The notes: a model not told the origin generated them from the sequence alone. Numbered from the stretch's first letter, positions 1 to 9,240 are shown. The stretch: DNA of 64,000 nucleotides from Devosia rhizoryzae (GCF_016698665.1 NZ_CP068046.1:3162001-3226000); one strand, 5' to 3'. Program-made: numbers and translations.

Positions 1-246
1 GGTCTTTCTGTCCGTGAAGCCGAGGCCCTCAGCCAGCAGCGTGAAGTTGCTCCCAAACGCAAGCCGGAAAGTGAACCTGCACCGCGCAGTGCCGATACGC
101 TGGCGCTCGAGCGCAAGCTTGCAGATGCGCTGGGCCTGACCGTCGCCCTCAACCACACTGAGCGGGGCGGGCGGGTCGAAATTCGCTACAAGACGCTCGA
201 GCAGCTGGACACGATCTGCGAACGTCTGACCGGCCGGCCCAATTAG
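1..246 (+). CDS. parB: Chromosome partitioning protein ParB, C-terminal fragment (5' end outside window)
   Basis: The first 81 codons visible end in TAG at 244-246 and give the C-terminal end of a ParB protein. A charged, proline-rich linker (KRKPESEPAPR) is followed by a domain beginning ERKLADALGLTVAL and ending near DTICERLTGRPN. That matches the C-terminal dimerisation domain of chromosomal ParB, the CTP-dependent clamp that loads on parS sites and works with ParA in origin segregation. The N-terminal CTPase and helix-turn-helix regions lie outside the window, so this is a partial call. The stop codon directly abuts the stop of the convergent holA gene (247-249), with no base between. The parB-holA-leuS neighbourhood is common in Hyphomicrobiales and usually lies near the chromosome origin. 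Confidence 0.85.
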   Translation, partial: GLSVREAEALSQQREVAPKRKPESEPAPRSADTLALERKLADALGLTVALNHTERGGRVEIRYKTLEQLDTICERLTGRPN

Positions 247-1269
247 CTAGAATGTTGCGGCCATCATGCAGAGGGACAGGGTCGTTCTGCGCAGGATAGC
301 GTCGGCGAAGGCCGGTCGGCGCCGCGTGTCGGACACAGCTTGCAATAAGCGCTCGGATGCTGTTCCAAGTGCCGTTTCGTTCCAGAGACGCAACTGCTGT
401 TCCATCGCGCCGATCCGCGAAAAATGCGGCTTGGGCTTTACCGCTTCGAGCACCGAGCGCGGCGTCTTACCCCCGTCCACGTCCGTGCGCCAGCGGCGCA
501 GGTTGGCGAAATGCGTGGTGAGCATGGATAGCAATTGCTGCGGGTTGACGTTGGCGGCCAGTGCCCGGTTCAGCGCCAGTTCCAGCTTTTCGGTGTGCCC
601 GCCACCTGTCGCATCCAAAATGGCGTCGATCGCCAGTGCTCCGTTGTCAGCGCATAGGAGCAGCACGTCTTCGCGCGTCAGGCTCTTGGATGCCGCAGCA
701 TAGAGCGTCAGCTTCTCCAACTCGCGCCGCGTCACCTCGCGATCATTGCCCAGGATCTCGCGTAGGGTCGGCACGACATCCTGGTCGGTGCGAATACCAG
801 CGTGATTGAACGTTTCGCGCATCAGCGCCATCAGCGTTTCGTCGGTGTCGGGATAGCAGGGCAGGGCGCGGCCGAGCTTTGCCGCCTCCACCAGCGCGCG
901 CAGAGCGTCGCGGGGCGGCAAGTTGTCGGCTTCGAGCACGATCGCCGTGCCACCCGGATCGTCGCGCAACTCGGTCAGCGGCATAACCAGCGCTTTGGTG
1001 GCGTTGCGCACGCGGATGATGCGCTTGCCGCCAAACAGCGACACCGAACGCGCCTCAAGCAGGAGCTGCGAGGGATCGGCATTGAGCTCCGGCCCATCAA
1101 AGATCGTGACATTGGCGGAGCCCGGATCGTCGCCGCTCAAATGGCGGATGAGCCGTTGCGCCGTTTCTCGTACCAGCCCGCCGTCCGGCCCATAAGCGAG
1201 GAAAATGCCCTCGCTGAGGTCGGGGCGCACCAGAAAGCGCGCCACTTCATGGGCCTTCAGCGCCGTCAT
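247..1269 (-). CDS. holA: DNA polymerase III subunit delta
   Basis: This 340-residue protein matches the delta subunit of the clamp loader, which opens the beta sliding clamp. It starts [13 protein letters not shown] and has the features of a degenerate AAA+ fold: an N-terminal nucleotide-binding-like region ([15 protein letters not shown], about residues 26-40) without a true Walker lysine, as is normal for delta, and a helical C-terminal collar domain. The length is typical for alphaproteobacterial HolA. Its ATG overlaps the leuS stop codon in an ATGA arrangement (1266-1269), so the two genes are translationally coupled. In many proteobacteria lptE sits between leuS and holA; here nothing does. 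Confidence 0.9.
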   Translation of the reverse strand: MTALKAHEVARFLVRPDLSEGIFLAYGPDGGLVRETAQRLIRHLSGDDPGSANVTIFDGPELNADPSQLLLEARSVSLFGGKRIIRVRNATKALVMPLTELRDDPGGTAIVLEADNLPPRDALRALVEAAKLGRALPCYPDTDETLMALMRETFNHAGIRTDQDVVPTLREILGNDREVTRRELEKLTLYAAASKSLTREDVLLLCADNGALAIDAILDATGGGHTEKLELALNRALAANVNPQQLLSMLTTHFANLRRWRTDVDGGKTPRSVLEAVKPKPHFSRIGAMEQQLRLWNETALGTASERLLQAVSDTRRRPAFADAILRRTTLSLCMMAATF

Positions 1270-3857
1270 ACGACGATGTTGACGATCCGGTCGGGCACGA
1301 CCACGATCTTCTTGGGCGTCCGGCCTTCCAGCGCCTTCTGCACGGCGTCAAGAGCCATGACGCGGCCTTCGACCTCGGCCGGGACCATGCCCTTAGCGAC
1401 GGCGATCTCGGCGCGGCGTTTGCCGTTGATCTGGATGGGCATGGTGACCTCATCGTCGACCAGGAGCGCCGGATCGACTTCGGGCCATGGCGCGTCCGCG
1501 ACCAGGCCGGTTTCACCCAGCACCTGCCAGCAGGTTTCCGCCAGATGCGGCATCATCGGACTGATGAGCTGGATCAGGGTGCGGACACCTTCGCGCATTG
1601 CACTGCTGATGTCGGCTGCGCCGGCATCTCGAGCCTTGGCCAGGGCATTGGTGAGTTCGTAGATCTGCGCCACGGCACGATTAAAGCGCAGGCCTTCGAT
1701 GTCGCGCGCGACGCCATCCGCGGCGCGGTGCGTCGCCCGGCGGACCGCCAAGGCATCCGCGGAGTCACCGCTGCCCTCACCCAAGGCCACCACATCATGC
1801 ACGAGACGCCAGACGCGCTGCTGGAATCGGCTGGCGCCTTCGACGCCGGCCTCGGTCCATTGCACGTCACGCTCCGGCGGAGAGTCCGAGAGCATGAACC
1901 AGCGCGCTGTATCGGCGCCGTAGCTGCCGACGATCTCATCGGGATCGACGACGTTCTTCTTGGACTTGCTCATCTTTTCGACCGAGCCGATTTGGATCGG
2001 TGCGCCGGTCGAGATATGACGGGCAGTGCGTGCGTCGCCGGTACTTTCCAGCACGACGTCGGTGGGCGGCACCCAGGCGCCGTCTTCGCCCTTATAGGTT
2101 TCGTGCGTCACCATGCCTTGCGTGAAGAGGCCCTTGAAGGGCTCATCCATGCCGACGTGGCCTGTGGCCTTCATGGCGCGGGTGAAGAAGCGCGAATAGA
2201 GCAGGTGAAGGATCGCGTGCTCGACGCCACCGATATATTGGTCGACCGGCAGCCAGCGATTGGCGACACCCGGAATGGTCGGCGTTTCCGCCTGCGGTGC
2301 GGTGAAGCGGGCGAAATACCAGGAACTATCGACAAAGGTGTCCATGGTGTCGGTTTCACGCCGCGCCGGTGCGCCGCATTGCGGGCAATTGACATGCTTC
2401 CAGGTCGGGTGATGGTCGAGTGCGTTGCCGGGCTTGTCGAAGCTTACATCCTCCGGCAGCACGACCGGCAGGTCTTTTTTGGGCACGGGGATGGTGCCGC
2501 AGACTTCGCAATGGATCACGGGGATCGGGCAGCCCCAATAGCGCTGGCGGGAAATGCCCCAGTCGCGCAGGCGATAGTTGACCTCAACCTTGCCCTGCGA
2601 CCGGTTATCGACAGCCCGGACAGCGAAATAATCGGCGATCTGGCGCTTGGCCTCGTCGATGCTGAGCCCGTCGAGGAAACCGGAATTGAAGATCGTGCCG
2701 GCGTCCGTATAGGCCTCGGTTCCAACCACGAAGCTTGCCGGATCCTCCCCGGCGGGCAGCACGACCGGCTTTACCGAGAGGCCATATTTGCGCGCAAGGT
2801 CGAGATCGCGCTGGTCATGCGCCGGGCAGCCAAAGATAGCGCCGGTGCCATAATCCATGAGGATGAAGTTGGCGACATAGACGGGCAGCGTCTCGCCTTC
2901 AATGACCGGGTGCTTCACGCGAAGACCAGTGTTAAAGCCCTGCTTTTCCGCCTTTTCCAGCGTTTCGGTCGCGGTGCCATGGCTGTGGCACTCGGCAACA
3001 AAAGCCGCCAGAGCCGAGTTGGCTTCCGCCAGCTCGGTGGTCAATGGGTGGTCGGGCGAGAGACCGACGAAGCTGGCGCCGAAAATAGTGTCCGGGCGGG
3101 TGGTAAAAACCTCGATGCTGGCGGTCTCAGTATTTTCGCTCGGCACCAGTTCGAACAGCAGGCGCAGGCCCTCGGATCGGCCAATCCAGTTGCGCTGCAT
3201 GGTGCGCACCTTCTCTGGCCACTCGGTCAGGCCATCCAGCGCCTCCAACAAATCCTCGGCAAAATTGGAAATCTTGAAGAACCACTGCGTCAGTTCGCGC
3301 TGCTCGACCGGCGCGCCGGAGCGCCAGCCCTTGCCGTCGATCACCTGCTCATTGGCCAGCACGGTCATGTCGACCGGGTCCCAATTGACCTTGGACGACT
3401 TGCGGGTGACGAGACCGGCTTCGAGCATGTCGATGAACATGGCCTGCTGATGCCGATAATAGTCCGGCGAGCAGGTGGCGATTTCGCGCGTCCAGTCGAT
3501 GGAAAGACCCATCGACTTGAGCTGCTTTTTCATCGCCTCGATGTTGGAATAGGTCCAGGTGCCCGGATGGGTCTTGCGCTCGATGGCGGCATTCTCGGCT
3601 GGCAGGCCGAAAGCGTCCCAGCCCATGGGGTGCAGCACGTTCTTGCCCTTAGCGCGATGGTAGCGCGCCACGACGTCGCCCATGGCATAGTTGCGCACAT
3701 GGCCCATATGGATGCGGCCGGACGGGTAGGGGAACATTTCGAGGACGTAATAGGGCTCGCGCGGATCGTCATTGGCGGTGACGAAGCTCTGGCGTTCATC
3801 CCAGATCTTCTGCCATTTCGGTTCGCTTTCGCGCGGATTGTAGCGTTCGCCGCTCAC
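1266..3857 (-). CDS. leuS: Leucine--tRNA ligase
   Basis: A class I aminoacyl-tRNA synthetase of 863 residues, full length for bacterial LeuRS. It charges tRNA-Leu with leucine in the cytoplasm. The HIGH-type signature is PSGRIHMGH with HMGH at residues 50-53. The KMSKS loop ([10 protein letters not shown]) lies at about 628-632. Between them are the inserted CP1 editing domain ([12 protein letters not shown]) and a zinc-ribbon-like segment with cysteine pairs (CEVC, CPQC). The C-terminal anticodon-binding domain ends NIVV. The start is GTG at 3857, preceded by an AAGGA ribosome-binding site. An internal ATG just upstream is out of frame. The gene is divergent from the YggS gene and overlaps holA by four bases. 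Confidence 0.97.
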   Translation of the reverse strand: MSGERYNPRESEPKWQKIWDERQSFVTANDDPREPYYVLEMFPYPSGRIHMGHVRNYAMGDVVARYHRAKGKNVLHPMGWDAFGLPAENAAIERKTHPGTWTYSNIEAMKKQLKSMGLSIDWTREIATCSPDYYRHQQAMFIDMLEAGLVTRKSSKVNWDPVDMTVLANEQVIDGKGWRSGAPVEQRELTQWFFKISNFAEDLLEALDGLTEWPEKVRTMQRNWIGRSEGLRLLFELVPSENTETASIEVFTTRPDTIFGASFVGLSPDHPLTTELAEANSALAAFVAECHSHGTATETLEKAEKQGFNTGLRVKHPVIEGETLPVYVANFILMDYGTGAIFGCPAHDQRDLDLARKYGLSVKPVVLPAGEDPASFVVGTEAYTDAGTIFNSGFLDGLSIDEAKRQIADYFAVRAVDNRSQGKVEVNYRLRDWGISRQRYWGCPIPVIHCEVCGTIPVPKKDLPVVLPEDVSFDKPGNALDHHPTWKHVNCPQCGAPARRETDTMDTFVDSSWYFARFTAPQAETPTIPGVANRWLPVDQYIGGVEHAILHLLYSRFFTRAMKATGHVGMDEPFKGLFTQGMVTHETYKGEDGAWVPPTDVVLESTGDARTARHISTGAPIQIGSVEKMSKSKKNVVDPDEIVGSYGADTARWFMLSDSPPERDVQWTEAGVEGASRFQQRVWRLVHDVVALGEGSGDSADALAVRRATHRAADGVARDIEGLRFNRAVAQIYELTNALAKARDAGAADISSAMREGVRTLIQLISPMMPHLAETCWQVLGETGLVADAPWPEVDPALLVDDEVTMPIQINGKRRAEIAVAKGMVPAEVEGRVMALDAVQKALEGRTPKKIVVVPDRIVNIVV

Positions 3858-3986
3858 TGCACATGTCCTTGGAATTCGTGGCAGGCGCGCACGGCAGAAG
3901 GCGGCGCAGCTTGCGTTGGGGGGTGTATTTGTTTACCGGACCATCACCAGAAATCCTGTCTTAGGTCAACAGCAACGGGGCTTTCC

Positions 3987-4673
3987 ATGTCCGCTGGCGC
4001 TACCGATGCCGCATCAAGACTTGCCGAGATCCGGCAGCGCATTAGGGCGGCGCATCGCCGGTTTGGTCCGCCGCCCGAAACGGTTAACCTCGTGGCCGTG
4101 TCCAAGACCTTCTCGGCAGATGAGATCGCTCCATTCCTCGAATCCGGTCAGCGGGTTTTTGGCGAAAATCGGGTTCAGGAAGCCAAGGACAAGTGGCCGG
4201 GCTTGCGCGAGCGCTTTCCGGACACGCGCCTTCATCTGATCGGGCCGCTGCAGACCAACAAGGCGCGCGAAGCAGTAGCCTTGTTCGATGTCATCCAGAC
4301 CGTCGATCGCGAGAAGCTGGCGGCCACGCTGGCGCAGGAGATGACCCGCGCCGGCCGGCAGCTGCAATGCTACGTGCAGGTCAATATCGGCGCCGAGCCG
4401 CAAAAGGCCGGTATTGCCGTAGAAGATGCCGTCGCGTTCACCCAGCGCTGCCGCGACGTGCATGGTCTTAACATCGTCGGCCTCATGTGCATCCCACCGG
4501 ACGGTCAGCCGGCGGGCCCTTATTTTGCTCTTCTCAACAGTCTCGCCAAAGAGGCCGGCGCTGCGAATCTCTCGATGGGAATGAGCGGCGATTTCGAGAC
4601 GGCGATCGCCATGGGCGCCACGCATGTGCGCGTCGGATCAGCACTTTTTGGCCAGCGACCGACACTGACCTAA
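3987..4673 (+). CDS. YggS family pyridoxal phosphate-binding homeostasis protein
   Basis: A 228-residue protein of the YggS/PROSC (YBL036C) family. It binds PLP without a known catalytic reaction and buffers free PLP and amino/keto acid pools. The PLP lysine is K40 in the motif NLVAVSK. The family motifs GENRVQEA, HLIGPLQTNK and SMGMSGDFETAIAMGATHVRVGSALFG appear in order, describing a single-domain fold-type III TIM barrel. The ATG at 3987 was chosen because the frame is open far upstream only as a shadow antisense to leuS, and this start gives the usual family length. Expression is divergent from leuS through a 129-bp shared promoter region. The pairing of leuS, yggS-like and response regulator genes recurs in Hyphomicrobiales. 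Confidence 0.93.
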   Translation: MSAGATDAASRLAEIRQRIRAAHRRFGPPPETVNLVAVSKTFSADEIAPFLESGQRVFGENRVQEAKDKWPGLRERFPDTRLHLIGPLQTNKAREAVALFDVIQTVDREKLAATLAQEMTRAGRQLQCYVQVNIGAEPQKAGIAVEDAVAFTQRCRDVHGLNIVGLMCIPPDGQPAGPYFALLNSLAKEAGAANLSMGMSGDFETAIAMGATHVRVGSALFGQRPTLT

Positions 4674-4810
4674 GGCCGCGTCCTGCAACTTTTCTTCTCC
4701 GGGTTACGTTGCTGGCAATTGAATGACTTCGACGTGACAGGCTGGCCAGAATAGCGCGGCCCCACCATGTGGCCCTTGGTCTGCCGAATGGCAAAAGACC
4801 GGAGAAAACA

Positions 4811-5494
4811 ATGAACAAGCGACGCATTCTAGTCGTGGACGACGACACGGAGTTGCGCCAAACGCTGGTCGAGCAGCTTGAAGGCGAACCCGACTTCGAC
4901 ATCCTCCAGGCAGGCAATGCCAATGACGCGCTCAAGGCCGTGCGCGAAAACAATATCGAGCTGACCATACTCGATGTCGGCCTTCCCGACATGGATGGCC
5001 GCGATGCCGTTAAACTCATGCGCCAGGAAGGCTATATGAGCCCGGTGCTGATGCTGACCGGCCACGACAGCGACGACGACCAGATCAAAGGTCTGGAGTC
5101 GGGTGCCAACGACTACTTGACCAAGCCCTTCCGCTATCCGGTGCTTCTGGCCCGCATCAATTCGGCCCTCCGTCAGCGCGACCAGAGCGAGGATGCGGTT
5201 TTCACCATCGGCCAATACAACTTCCAGCCGGCTGCCAAGGTGCTGGAGACCAATGACGGCATCAAGGTTCGATTGACCGACAAGGAAACCTCGATCCTCA
5301 AGTATCTCTATCGCCAGGGTCCCAAGACCATCACGCGGGATGTGCTGCTCAAGGAAGTCTGGGGCTACAACAATCGGGTGACCACCCATACGCTCGAAAC
5401 CCACATCTACCGCCTGCGGCAGAAGATCGAGCGCGATCCCTCCAATGCGCGCCTGCTGGTGACCGAAGACGGTGGCTATCGCTTGGTGCCGTGA
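4811..5494 (+). CDS. OmpR/PhoB-family two-component response regulator
   Basis: A 227-residue response regulator with an N-terminal receiver domain and a C-terminal winged-helix DNA-binding domain. Receiver residues are intact: acidic pocket D10-D11, phospho-acceptor D55 in LTILDVGLPD, switch T83 and K105 in LTKPFR. The C-terminal half carries OmpR-type features (LTDKETSILKYLYRQG and a recognition helix around VTTHTLETHIYRLRQKIE). The ATG at 4811 follows a GGAGA ribosome-binding site and gives a normal receiver start, MNKRRILVVDDD; the longer frame upstream lacks these features. No histidine kinase is adjacent, so it is an orphan at this locus and its targets cannot be deduced. Confidence 0.92.
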   Translation: MNKRRILVVDDDTELRQTLVEQLEGEPDFDILQAGNANDALKAVRENNIELTILDVGLPDMDGRDAVKLMRQEGYMSPVLMLTGHDSDDDQIKGLESGANDYLTKPFRYPVLLARINSALRQRDQSEDAVFTIGQYNFQPAAKVLETNDGIKVRLTDKETSILKYLYRQGPKTITRDVLLKEVWGYNNRVTTHTLETHIYRLRQKIERDPSNARLLVTEDGGYRLVP

Positions 5495-5589
5495 CCGGGA
5501 AAAGGGTTCATTCCCGGCGCGAACTGACTTATAGCTTTTGCGAAAGGCCGCTTGCCCTGCAGGCGGCCTAGCCGCATGGGTCTTGCGAC

Positions 5590-6048
5590 ATGAGAATGGA
5601 CGACGCGGCCGGGGTGCTGGCCCGGGCCGACTTCTTCGATATCTGCGATGACGAAGAACGGCGCATGCTGGGCTTTGCCGGAGATCGCCAGCGCTTTGCT
5701 GCAGGCGAAGTCATCTACAAGGCCGGCGACACGCCGATGGGCGCCTATGTGCTTGTTCATGGCACTGTCGAAGCGCGTCACGAGGGTGACGAAGCAAGTG
5801 CGCCCTATACGCTGAGCGAACCGGGCAGCGTCATCTCGCCGACGGCCATGATCATCAGCAAGCCGCGGCCGGTAACCTTTTCGGCGCTGACCGATTGCGA
5901 ACTGCTGTTCGTGCCGCGCTCGGCATTTTTGAAATTGGCGCGCCAGGATCCGGACTTGGCGCAACGCGCTGCCGATCGCATTCAGCAGGATCTGGGCCGC
6001 TATATGCACGCGCTTGAGCCGCTGCGGCAGCGCATGAAGGGAGTTTAA
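5590..6048 (+). CDS. Single-domain cyclic nucleotide-binding-fold protein (Crp-like sensor without DNA-binding domain)
   Basis: A 152-residue protein that looks like one cNMP-binding beta-barrel. The order is an N-terminal helix (LARADFFDICDDEERRMLGFAGD), the barrel with FAAGEVIYKAGD and GAYVLVHGTVEA, a phosphate-binding-cassette-like stretch (EPGSVISPTAMI), and a C-terminal helix. The helix-turn-helix of Crp/Fnr proteins is absent because the protein stops after the dimerisation helix. The canonical RxS arginine of the cAMP pocket is not evident, so ligand binding is uncertain. It follows the response regulator on the same strand with a 95-bp gap. A repeat separates it from the convergent exonuclease III gene. 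Its function is not known; it may act as a protein-interaction sensor. Confidence 0.75.
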   Translation: MRMDDAAGVLARADFFDICDDEERRMLGFAGDRQRFAAGEVIYKAGDTPMGAYVLVHGTVEARHEGDEASAPYTLSEPGSVISPTAMIISKPRPVTFSALTDCELLFVPRSAFLKLARQDPDLAQRAADRIQQDLGRYMHALEPLRQRMKGV

Positions 6049-6052
6049 GGAT

Positions 6053-6186
6053 ACCCCTCACCCGTCTCGGCCTTCGGCCGATCCACCCTCTCCCGCAAGG
6101 GGAGAGGGGTGAACCGGCGGTTGTCTAAACGCAATGCCGCCTTCTCCCCTCGCGGGAGAAGGTGCCCGAAGGGCGGATGAGGGGGC
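6053..6186. repeat. Imperfect palindromic intergenic repeat (class C)
   Basis: The gap between the convergent cNMP-fold and exonuclease III genes is filled by an imperfect inverted repeat. It opens ACCCCTCACCC and closes GGCGGATGAGGGGG, with inner palindromes CGGCCTTCGGCCG at about 6069-6081 and CTCTCCCGCAAGGGGAGAG. It resembles the REP-like elements common in intergenic DNA of Hyphomicrobiales. Its position between two stop codons suggests it can act as a bidirectional terminator (inference). Confidence 0.7.
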
Positions 6187-6188
6187 CT

Positions 6189-7001
6189 TTACGGCAGCGC
6201 GAAGCGCGCGATCACCGGCACGTGGTCGCTGGGCTGTGGGCTATAGCCCCGATAATCCTTAATGATCTCGGCGCCGATCGATTTTTCCGCCACGTCTGCG
6301 GTCGACCAGATGTGGTCGAGCCGGCGGCCCTTGTTGGCGTTTTTCCAGTCGGCACTGCGATAGCTCCACCAGGAATAGAGCTTTTCGTCATAGGGCACGT
6401 GCTTGCGCACAAGATCGACCCAGCCATGGCCGCCGGTCAGCAAAGCGTCTAGTCTTTCGGTTTCAGCCGGCGTGTGGCTGACGATCTTGAGCAGTTGCTT
6501 GTGGCTCCAGACATCGTTTTCGTGCGGCGCTATGTTGAAATCGCCAGCGATCAGATGACCGCGCTGGAACAGGGGTTCGCCAAACCAGGTCTTGAGCTCA
6601 TCGAGAAATCCCAGCTTGTGCTTGAACTTGGGATTGATCTCCGGGTCCGGCTCATCACCGCCTGCCGGGATGTAGAAATTGTGCAGCTTGAAGGGCCCAT
6701 GGCCCAGATCGACCAGCGCCGAGACGTGGCGCGATTCCGGAATGTCGAAGAAGACGCGGCTGGAGATATCAGTCAGCGGGTATTTCGAGACGATAGCGAC
6801 GCCATGATAGCCCTTCTGCCCGTGCACCGCCTGGTGCGGATAACCGGCTTCGGTGAAGGCATTGCGCGGAAACTGATCGTTGGTGCACTTGATCTCCTGC
6901 AGCATCAGCACGTCGGGCTGATACTTGCCGATAAAATCGAGCACCATGGGCAGGCGCAGGCGGACCGAATTGATGTTCCAGGTGACGACGGAAAGGGTCA
7001 T
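6189..7001 (-). CDS. xth: Exodeoxyribonuclease III (AP endonuclease)
   Basis: A 270-residue member of the ExoIII/APE1 endonuclease-exonuclease-phosphatase fold. It cleaves 5' to abasic sites and has 3'-phosphodiesterase and exonuclease activity in base-excision repair. Conserved motifs are visible: TWNINSVR at the N-terminus, metal ligand E36 in LQEIK, GDFNIAP in the middle and SDHVPV near residues 258-263. The ATG at 7001 begins MTLSVVTWNINS, the standard family start; the open frame upstream of it runs into the rplS terminator and was rejected. The 3' end meets the class C repeat. Confidence 0.95.
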   Translation of the reverse strand: MTLSVVTWNINSVRLRLPMVLDFIGKYQPDVLMLQEIKCTNDQFPRNAFTEAGYPHQAVHGQKGYHGVAIVSKYPLTDISSRVFFDIPESRHVSALVDLGHGPFKLHNFYIPAGGDEPDPEINPKFKHKLGFLDELKTWFGEPLFQRGHLIAGDFNIAPHENDVWSHKQLLKIVSHTPAETERLDALLTGGHGWVDLVRKHVPYDEKLYSWWSYRSADWKNANKGRRLDHIWSTADVAEKSIGAEIIKDYRGYSPQPSDHVPVIARFALP

Positions 7002-7064
7002 GGCGGTCCTGCGAATTGGGAGTGCGCCCTTATCGCCAAGCAGGGCGGCAGGGTAAAGCCGAAA

Positions 7065-7080
7065 TGTTCCACGTGAATCC
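7065..7080. promoter_or_regulatory. Candidate parS-like ParB-binding site
   Basis: The 16-mer TGTTCCACGTGAATCC matches the chromosomal parS consensus (TGTTnCACGTGAAACA) at all but two of its specified positions, including the full CACGTG core. It lies in the gap between the exonuclease III start and the rplS terminator, about 7 kb from the parB end seen at the window start. parS sites usually cluster close to parAB. This is a motif match only. Confidence 0.45.
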
Positions 7081-7088
7081 AAGCCAAC

Positions 7089-7118
7089 AAAAAGCCCGGC
7101 ACGATGGCCGGGCTTTTC
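7089..7118 (-). terminator. Rho-independent terminator of rplS
   Basis: An 11-bp perfect stem (AAAAGCCCGGC at 7090-7100 with its complement at 7107-7117) with a 6-nt loop is followed by a T-run on the minus strand. It lies 20 bp after the rplS stop codon and ends the rimM-trmD-rplS transcript before the exonuclease III gene. Confidence 0.88.
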
Positions 7119-7137
7119 AAGAGCATGATCGCGAAAA

Positions 7138-7698
7138 TTATTCGCTCTTGGCTTCGGTTTCGGCAGCGCTTGCAGCAGCGGCGTCTTCGGCGGCCTTGGC
7201 TGCGGCTGCAGCTTCTGCATCCTTGGCGGCCTGTTCGGCGGCAAAGGCCTCGGCAGCTGCGATCTTTTCAGCTTCGCGGGCTTCCTTGGCAGCCTGGGCG
7301 GCTGTGCGCTCGCCAGCTTCGATCTTCTTGGTGCGCGAATTGGTCGATTCGAAAATACGTGCCGACTTACCGCGACGATCGCGCAGGTAGTAGAGCTTGG
7401 CGCGACGAACCTTACCGCGCTTGATCACTTCCACCGAAGAGATGTTCGGGGAGTGCAGCGGGAAAACGCGTTCGACGCCTTCGCCGTAGGAAATCTTGCG
7501 CACGGTGAAGCTGGCAGTGATGCCGCCGCCGTTAAGGGCGATCACGACGCCTTCATAGGCCTGGAGGCGTTCTTTTTCGCCTTCGCGGATCTTGACCCAC
7601 ACCTTGACGGTGTCGCCGTGGGTGAAATCGGGGAGTTCACGCTTTGCGGAAAGCGTAGCAACCTGCTCGGCATTGAGCTGTTCGATGATGCTCGACAT
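7138..7698 (-). CDS. rplS: 50S ribosomal protein L19 with alanine/glutamate-rich C-terminal extension
   Basis: A 186-residue protein. Residues 1 to about 125 are canonical L19, which sits at the 30S-50S interface: [61 protein letters not shown]. Residues from about 130 onward form an extra low-complexity tail of A, E and K, probably helical and disordered; L19 is usually near 115-150 residues. The ATG at 7698 gives the family start; a longer frame upstream has no L19 similarity. The gene follows trmD in the same direction but is separated from it by 232 bp holding a class A repeat, so it may have its own promoter. A strong terminator follows. Confidence 0.96.
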   Translation of the reverse strand: MSSIIEQLNAEQVATLSAKRELPDFTHGDTVKVWVKIREGEKERLQAYEGVVIALNGGGITASFTVRKISYGEGVERVFPLHSPNISSVEVIKRGKVRRAKLYYLRDRRGKSARIFESTNSRTKKIEAGERTAAQAAKEAREAEKIAAAEAFAAEQAAKDAEAAAAAKAAEDAAAASAAETEAKSE

Positions 7699-7881
7699 GA
7701 TGATCCGTTCGATCTTTTCATAGGAGCGACTTTTTGGGCCCGAAAGAGCCTGTCGCCCGGTCTTGGTTGGTAACGGAGGGTAGTGTTCTTGGTTTTTGTC
7801 ACGGCCGGTCCGAAACCCCAGGCACGCGAATGGGCGGCTCATAGGGGATTTTGGCCGCGGAGTCTAGTGCGCTCGGTCCAA

Positions 7882-7975
7882 AGACCTCATCCTGAGCCTG
7901 TCGAAGGACGGGGTCGCGAGAGTGGAGGTTTCAGCGCGCACGACCTCGTGGTTCGACAGGCTCACCATGAGGTCT
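7882..7975. repeat. Class A palindromic repeat, copy 1 (overlaps the trmD 3' end)
   Basis: An imperfect inverted repeat beginning AGACCTCATCCTGAGCCTGT and ending with the near-complementary arm GGCTCACCATGAGGTCT. Near copies occur at 27141-27225 and 32704-32791, and a diverged one at 19692-19803. Unlike the others it invades a coding region: the right arm supplies the last 13 codons of trmD. Confidence 0.9.
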
Positions 7976-8653
7976 GGCAAGCAGATCCGGCCGCCGCCGT
8001 TGCGTCAGCTCCAGTGCCTGCTCGTGCCGCCATTTGGCGATCTTCTTGTGATCGCCTGAGGTCAGCACCGGCGGAATGTCGTGCCCCTCGAACAGCTGCG
8101 GCCGCGTGTAATGGGGATACTCGAGGAGACCGTTCTCGAAGCTTTCCTCATCGCGGCTATCGAGTGCGCCGAGCACGCCGGGGATGAGGCGCACGACGGC
8201 CTCCAGCAGCACCATCGCGGCCACTTCCCCGCCCGCGAGCACATAGTCGCCGATCGAAATTTCCTCGAGCCCGCGGGTTTCGATGACCCGTTGGTCCACA
8301 CCCTCGAAACGCCCGCAGACGATCACGGCGCCGGGGCCCACAGCCAGTTCATGCGCCCGCGCCTGGGTCAGCGGCACCCCGCGGGGCGACATCAGGATGC
8401 GCGGGCGGGGATCGTGCTGCGGTGCCACCGTGTCGATGGCACGGGCAAGAATGTCGGGTTTCAGCACCATCCCGGCGCCGCCACCCGAAGGCGTGTCGTC
8501 GACGGTGCGATGCCGGTCGGTGGCAAAGTCGCGCAGCTGCGTGGCCCTGAGGCTCCACAATCCCTCGCTCATGCCGCGGCCGAGCACCGAAGCGCCCAGA
8601 GGCCCGGGGAAAAGCTCGGGAAAGAGCGTGATGATATCGGCCGAAAAACTCAA
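7931..8653 (-). CDS. trmD: tRNA (guanine-N1)-methyltransferase TrmD with repeat-derived tail
   Basis: A 240-residue SPOUT methyltransferase that makes m1G37 in tRNAs with G36, preventing +1 frameshifting. The start [20 protein letters not shown] is canonical. The trefoil-knot SAM site is visible in [28 protein letters not shown] and EYPHYTRPQ. The start codon is TTG at 8653, overlapping the rimM stop as TTGA, so translation is coupled. Residues 228-240 ([13 protein letters not shown]) are read out of a class A intergenic repeat, so the native terminus has been overwritten. The catalytic domain appears complete, so the protein should be functional. Confidence 0.96.
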   Translation of the reverse strand: MSFSADIITLFPELFPGPLGASVLGRGMSEGLWSLRATQLRDFATDRHRTVDDTPSGGGAGMVLKPDILARAIDTVAPQHDPRPRILMSPRGVPLTQARAHELAVGPGAVIVCGRFEGVDQRVIETRGLEEISIGDYVLAGGEVAAMVLLEAVVRLIPGVLGALDSRDEESFENGLLEYPHYTRPQLFEGHDIPPVLTSGDHKKIAKWRHEQALELTQRRRPDLLARPHGEPVEPRGRAR

Positions 8654-9186
8654 TCCGGCTCTTCCTCGCCCGGGTCCACATCGAGCGGCGGGGAGATCAC
8701 CAAAAAGCCTTCGGCGATGCGGATCGTCGGCACCACGGCCTTGGTGAAGGGAAAGAGGAAAGTGTCGCCCTTGAGCTCGTCCTGGATTTCGATGAGGTCG
8801 CCGGCGCCGTGATTGTGGAGCGCAATGACGCGGCCGATGCTGACGCCGGTATCGAGCCGCGCATCGAGGCCGATCAGGTCGGCGTGGTAGAAATCGTCTT
8901 CGTCGTCATGCTCGGGCAATTTGGCGCGCTCCACAAAAAGGGACACACCATTAAGCTTTTCCGCCGCATCGCGATCCCTGATGCCTGCCAGCCGGGCGAT
9001 CAGGACGTTCTTTTGCAGCCGCGCCACTTCGATGGTGATGGCAAGGCCCGGGCGGTCGGTCGAGAGCGGTCCATAGGATGCGATAGCCTCCGGATCCTGG
9101 GTGTGGGAGGTGATGCGCACCTCGCCCTTGATGCCATGTGCAGCGCCGATCGTGCCCAACAGGATCAGACTGGAAGTATCAGCCAT
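8650..9186 (-). CDS. rimM: Ribosome maturation factor RimM
   Basis: A 178-residue 16S rRNA processing factor that binds ribosomal protein S19 during 30S assembly. The N-terminal beta-barrel starts [19 protein letters not shown], the diagnostic RimM motif. The C-terminal PRC-barrel includes [11 protein letters not shown] and the motif for 16S maturation ([18 protein letters not shown]). ATG at 9186. It is the first gene of rimM-trmD-rplS. In most bacteria rpsP directly precedes rimM; here the upstream gene is a DUF4893-like secreted protein, so the operon has been rearranged. Confidence 0.95.
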   Translation of the reverse strand: MADTSSLILLGTIGAAHGIKGEVRITSHTQDPEAIASYGPLSTDRPGLAITIEVARLQKNVLIARLAGIRDRDAAEKLNGVSLFVERAKLPEHDDEDDFYHADLIGLDARLDTGVSIGRVIALHNHGAGDLIEIQDELKGDTFLFPFTKAVVPTIRIAEGFLVISPPLDVDPGEEEPD

Positions 9187-9240
9187 CGTGCCATCTCGAA
9201 AAAATCTCCCGCGTCCCTTAGCAGGGCCTTGGGCAGTCGC

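Noticed and set aside
1545-3986. Open frame on the plus strand across leuS, in frame with the YggS gene
   Set aside because: It is antisense to a complete leuS. High GC content keeps the frame open. Similarity to YggS begins only at ATG 3987.
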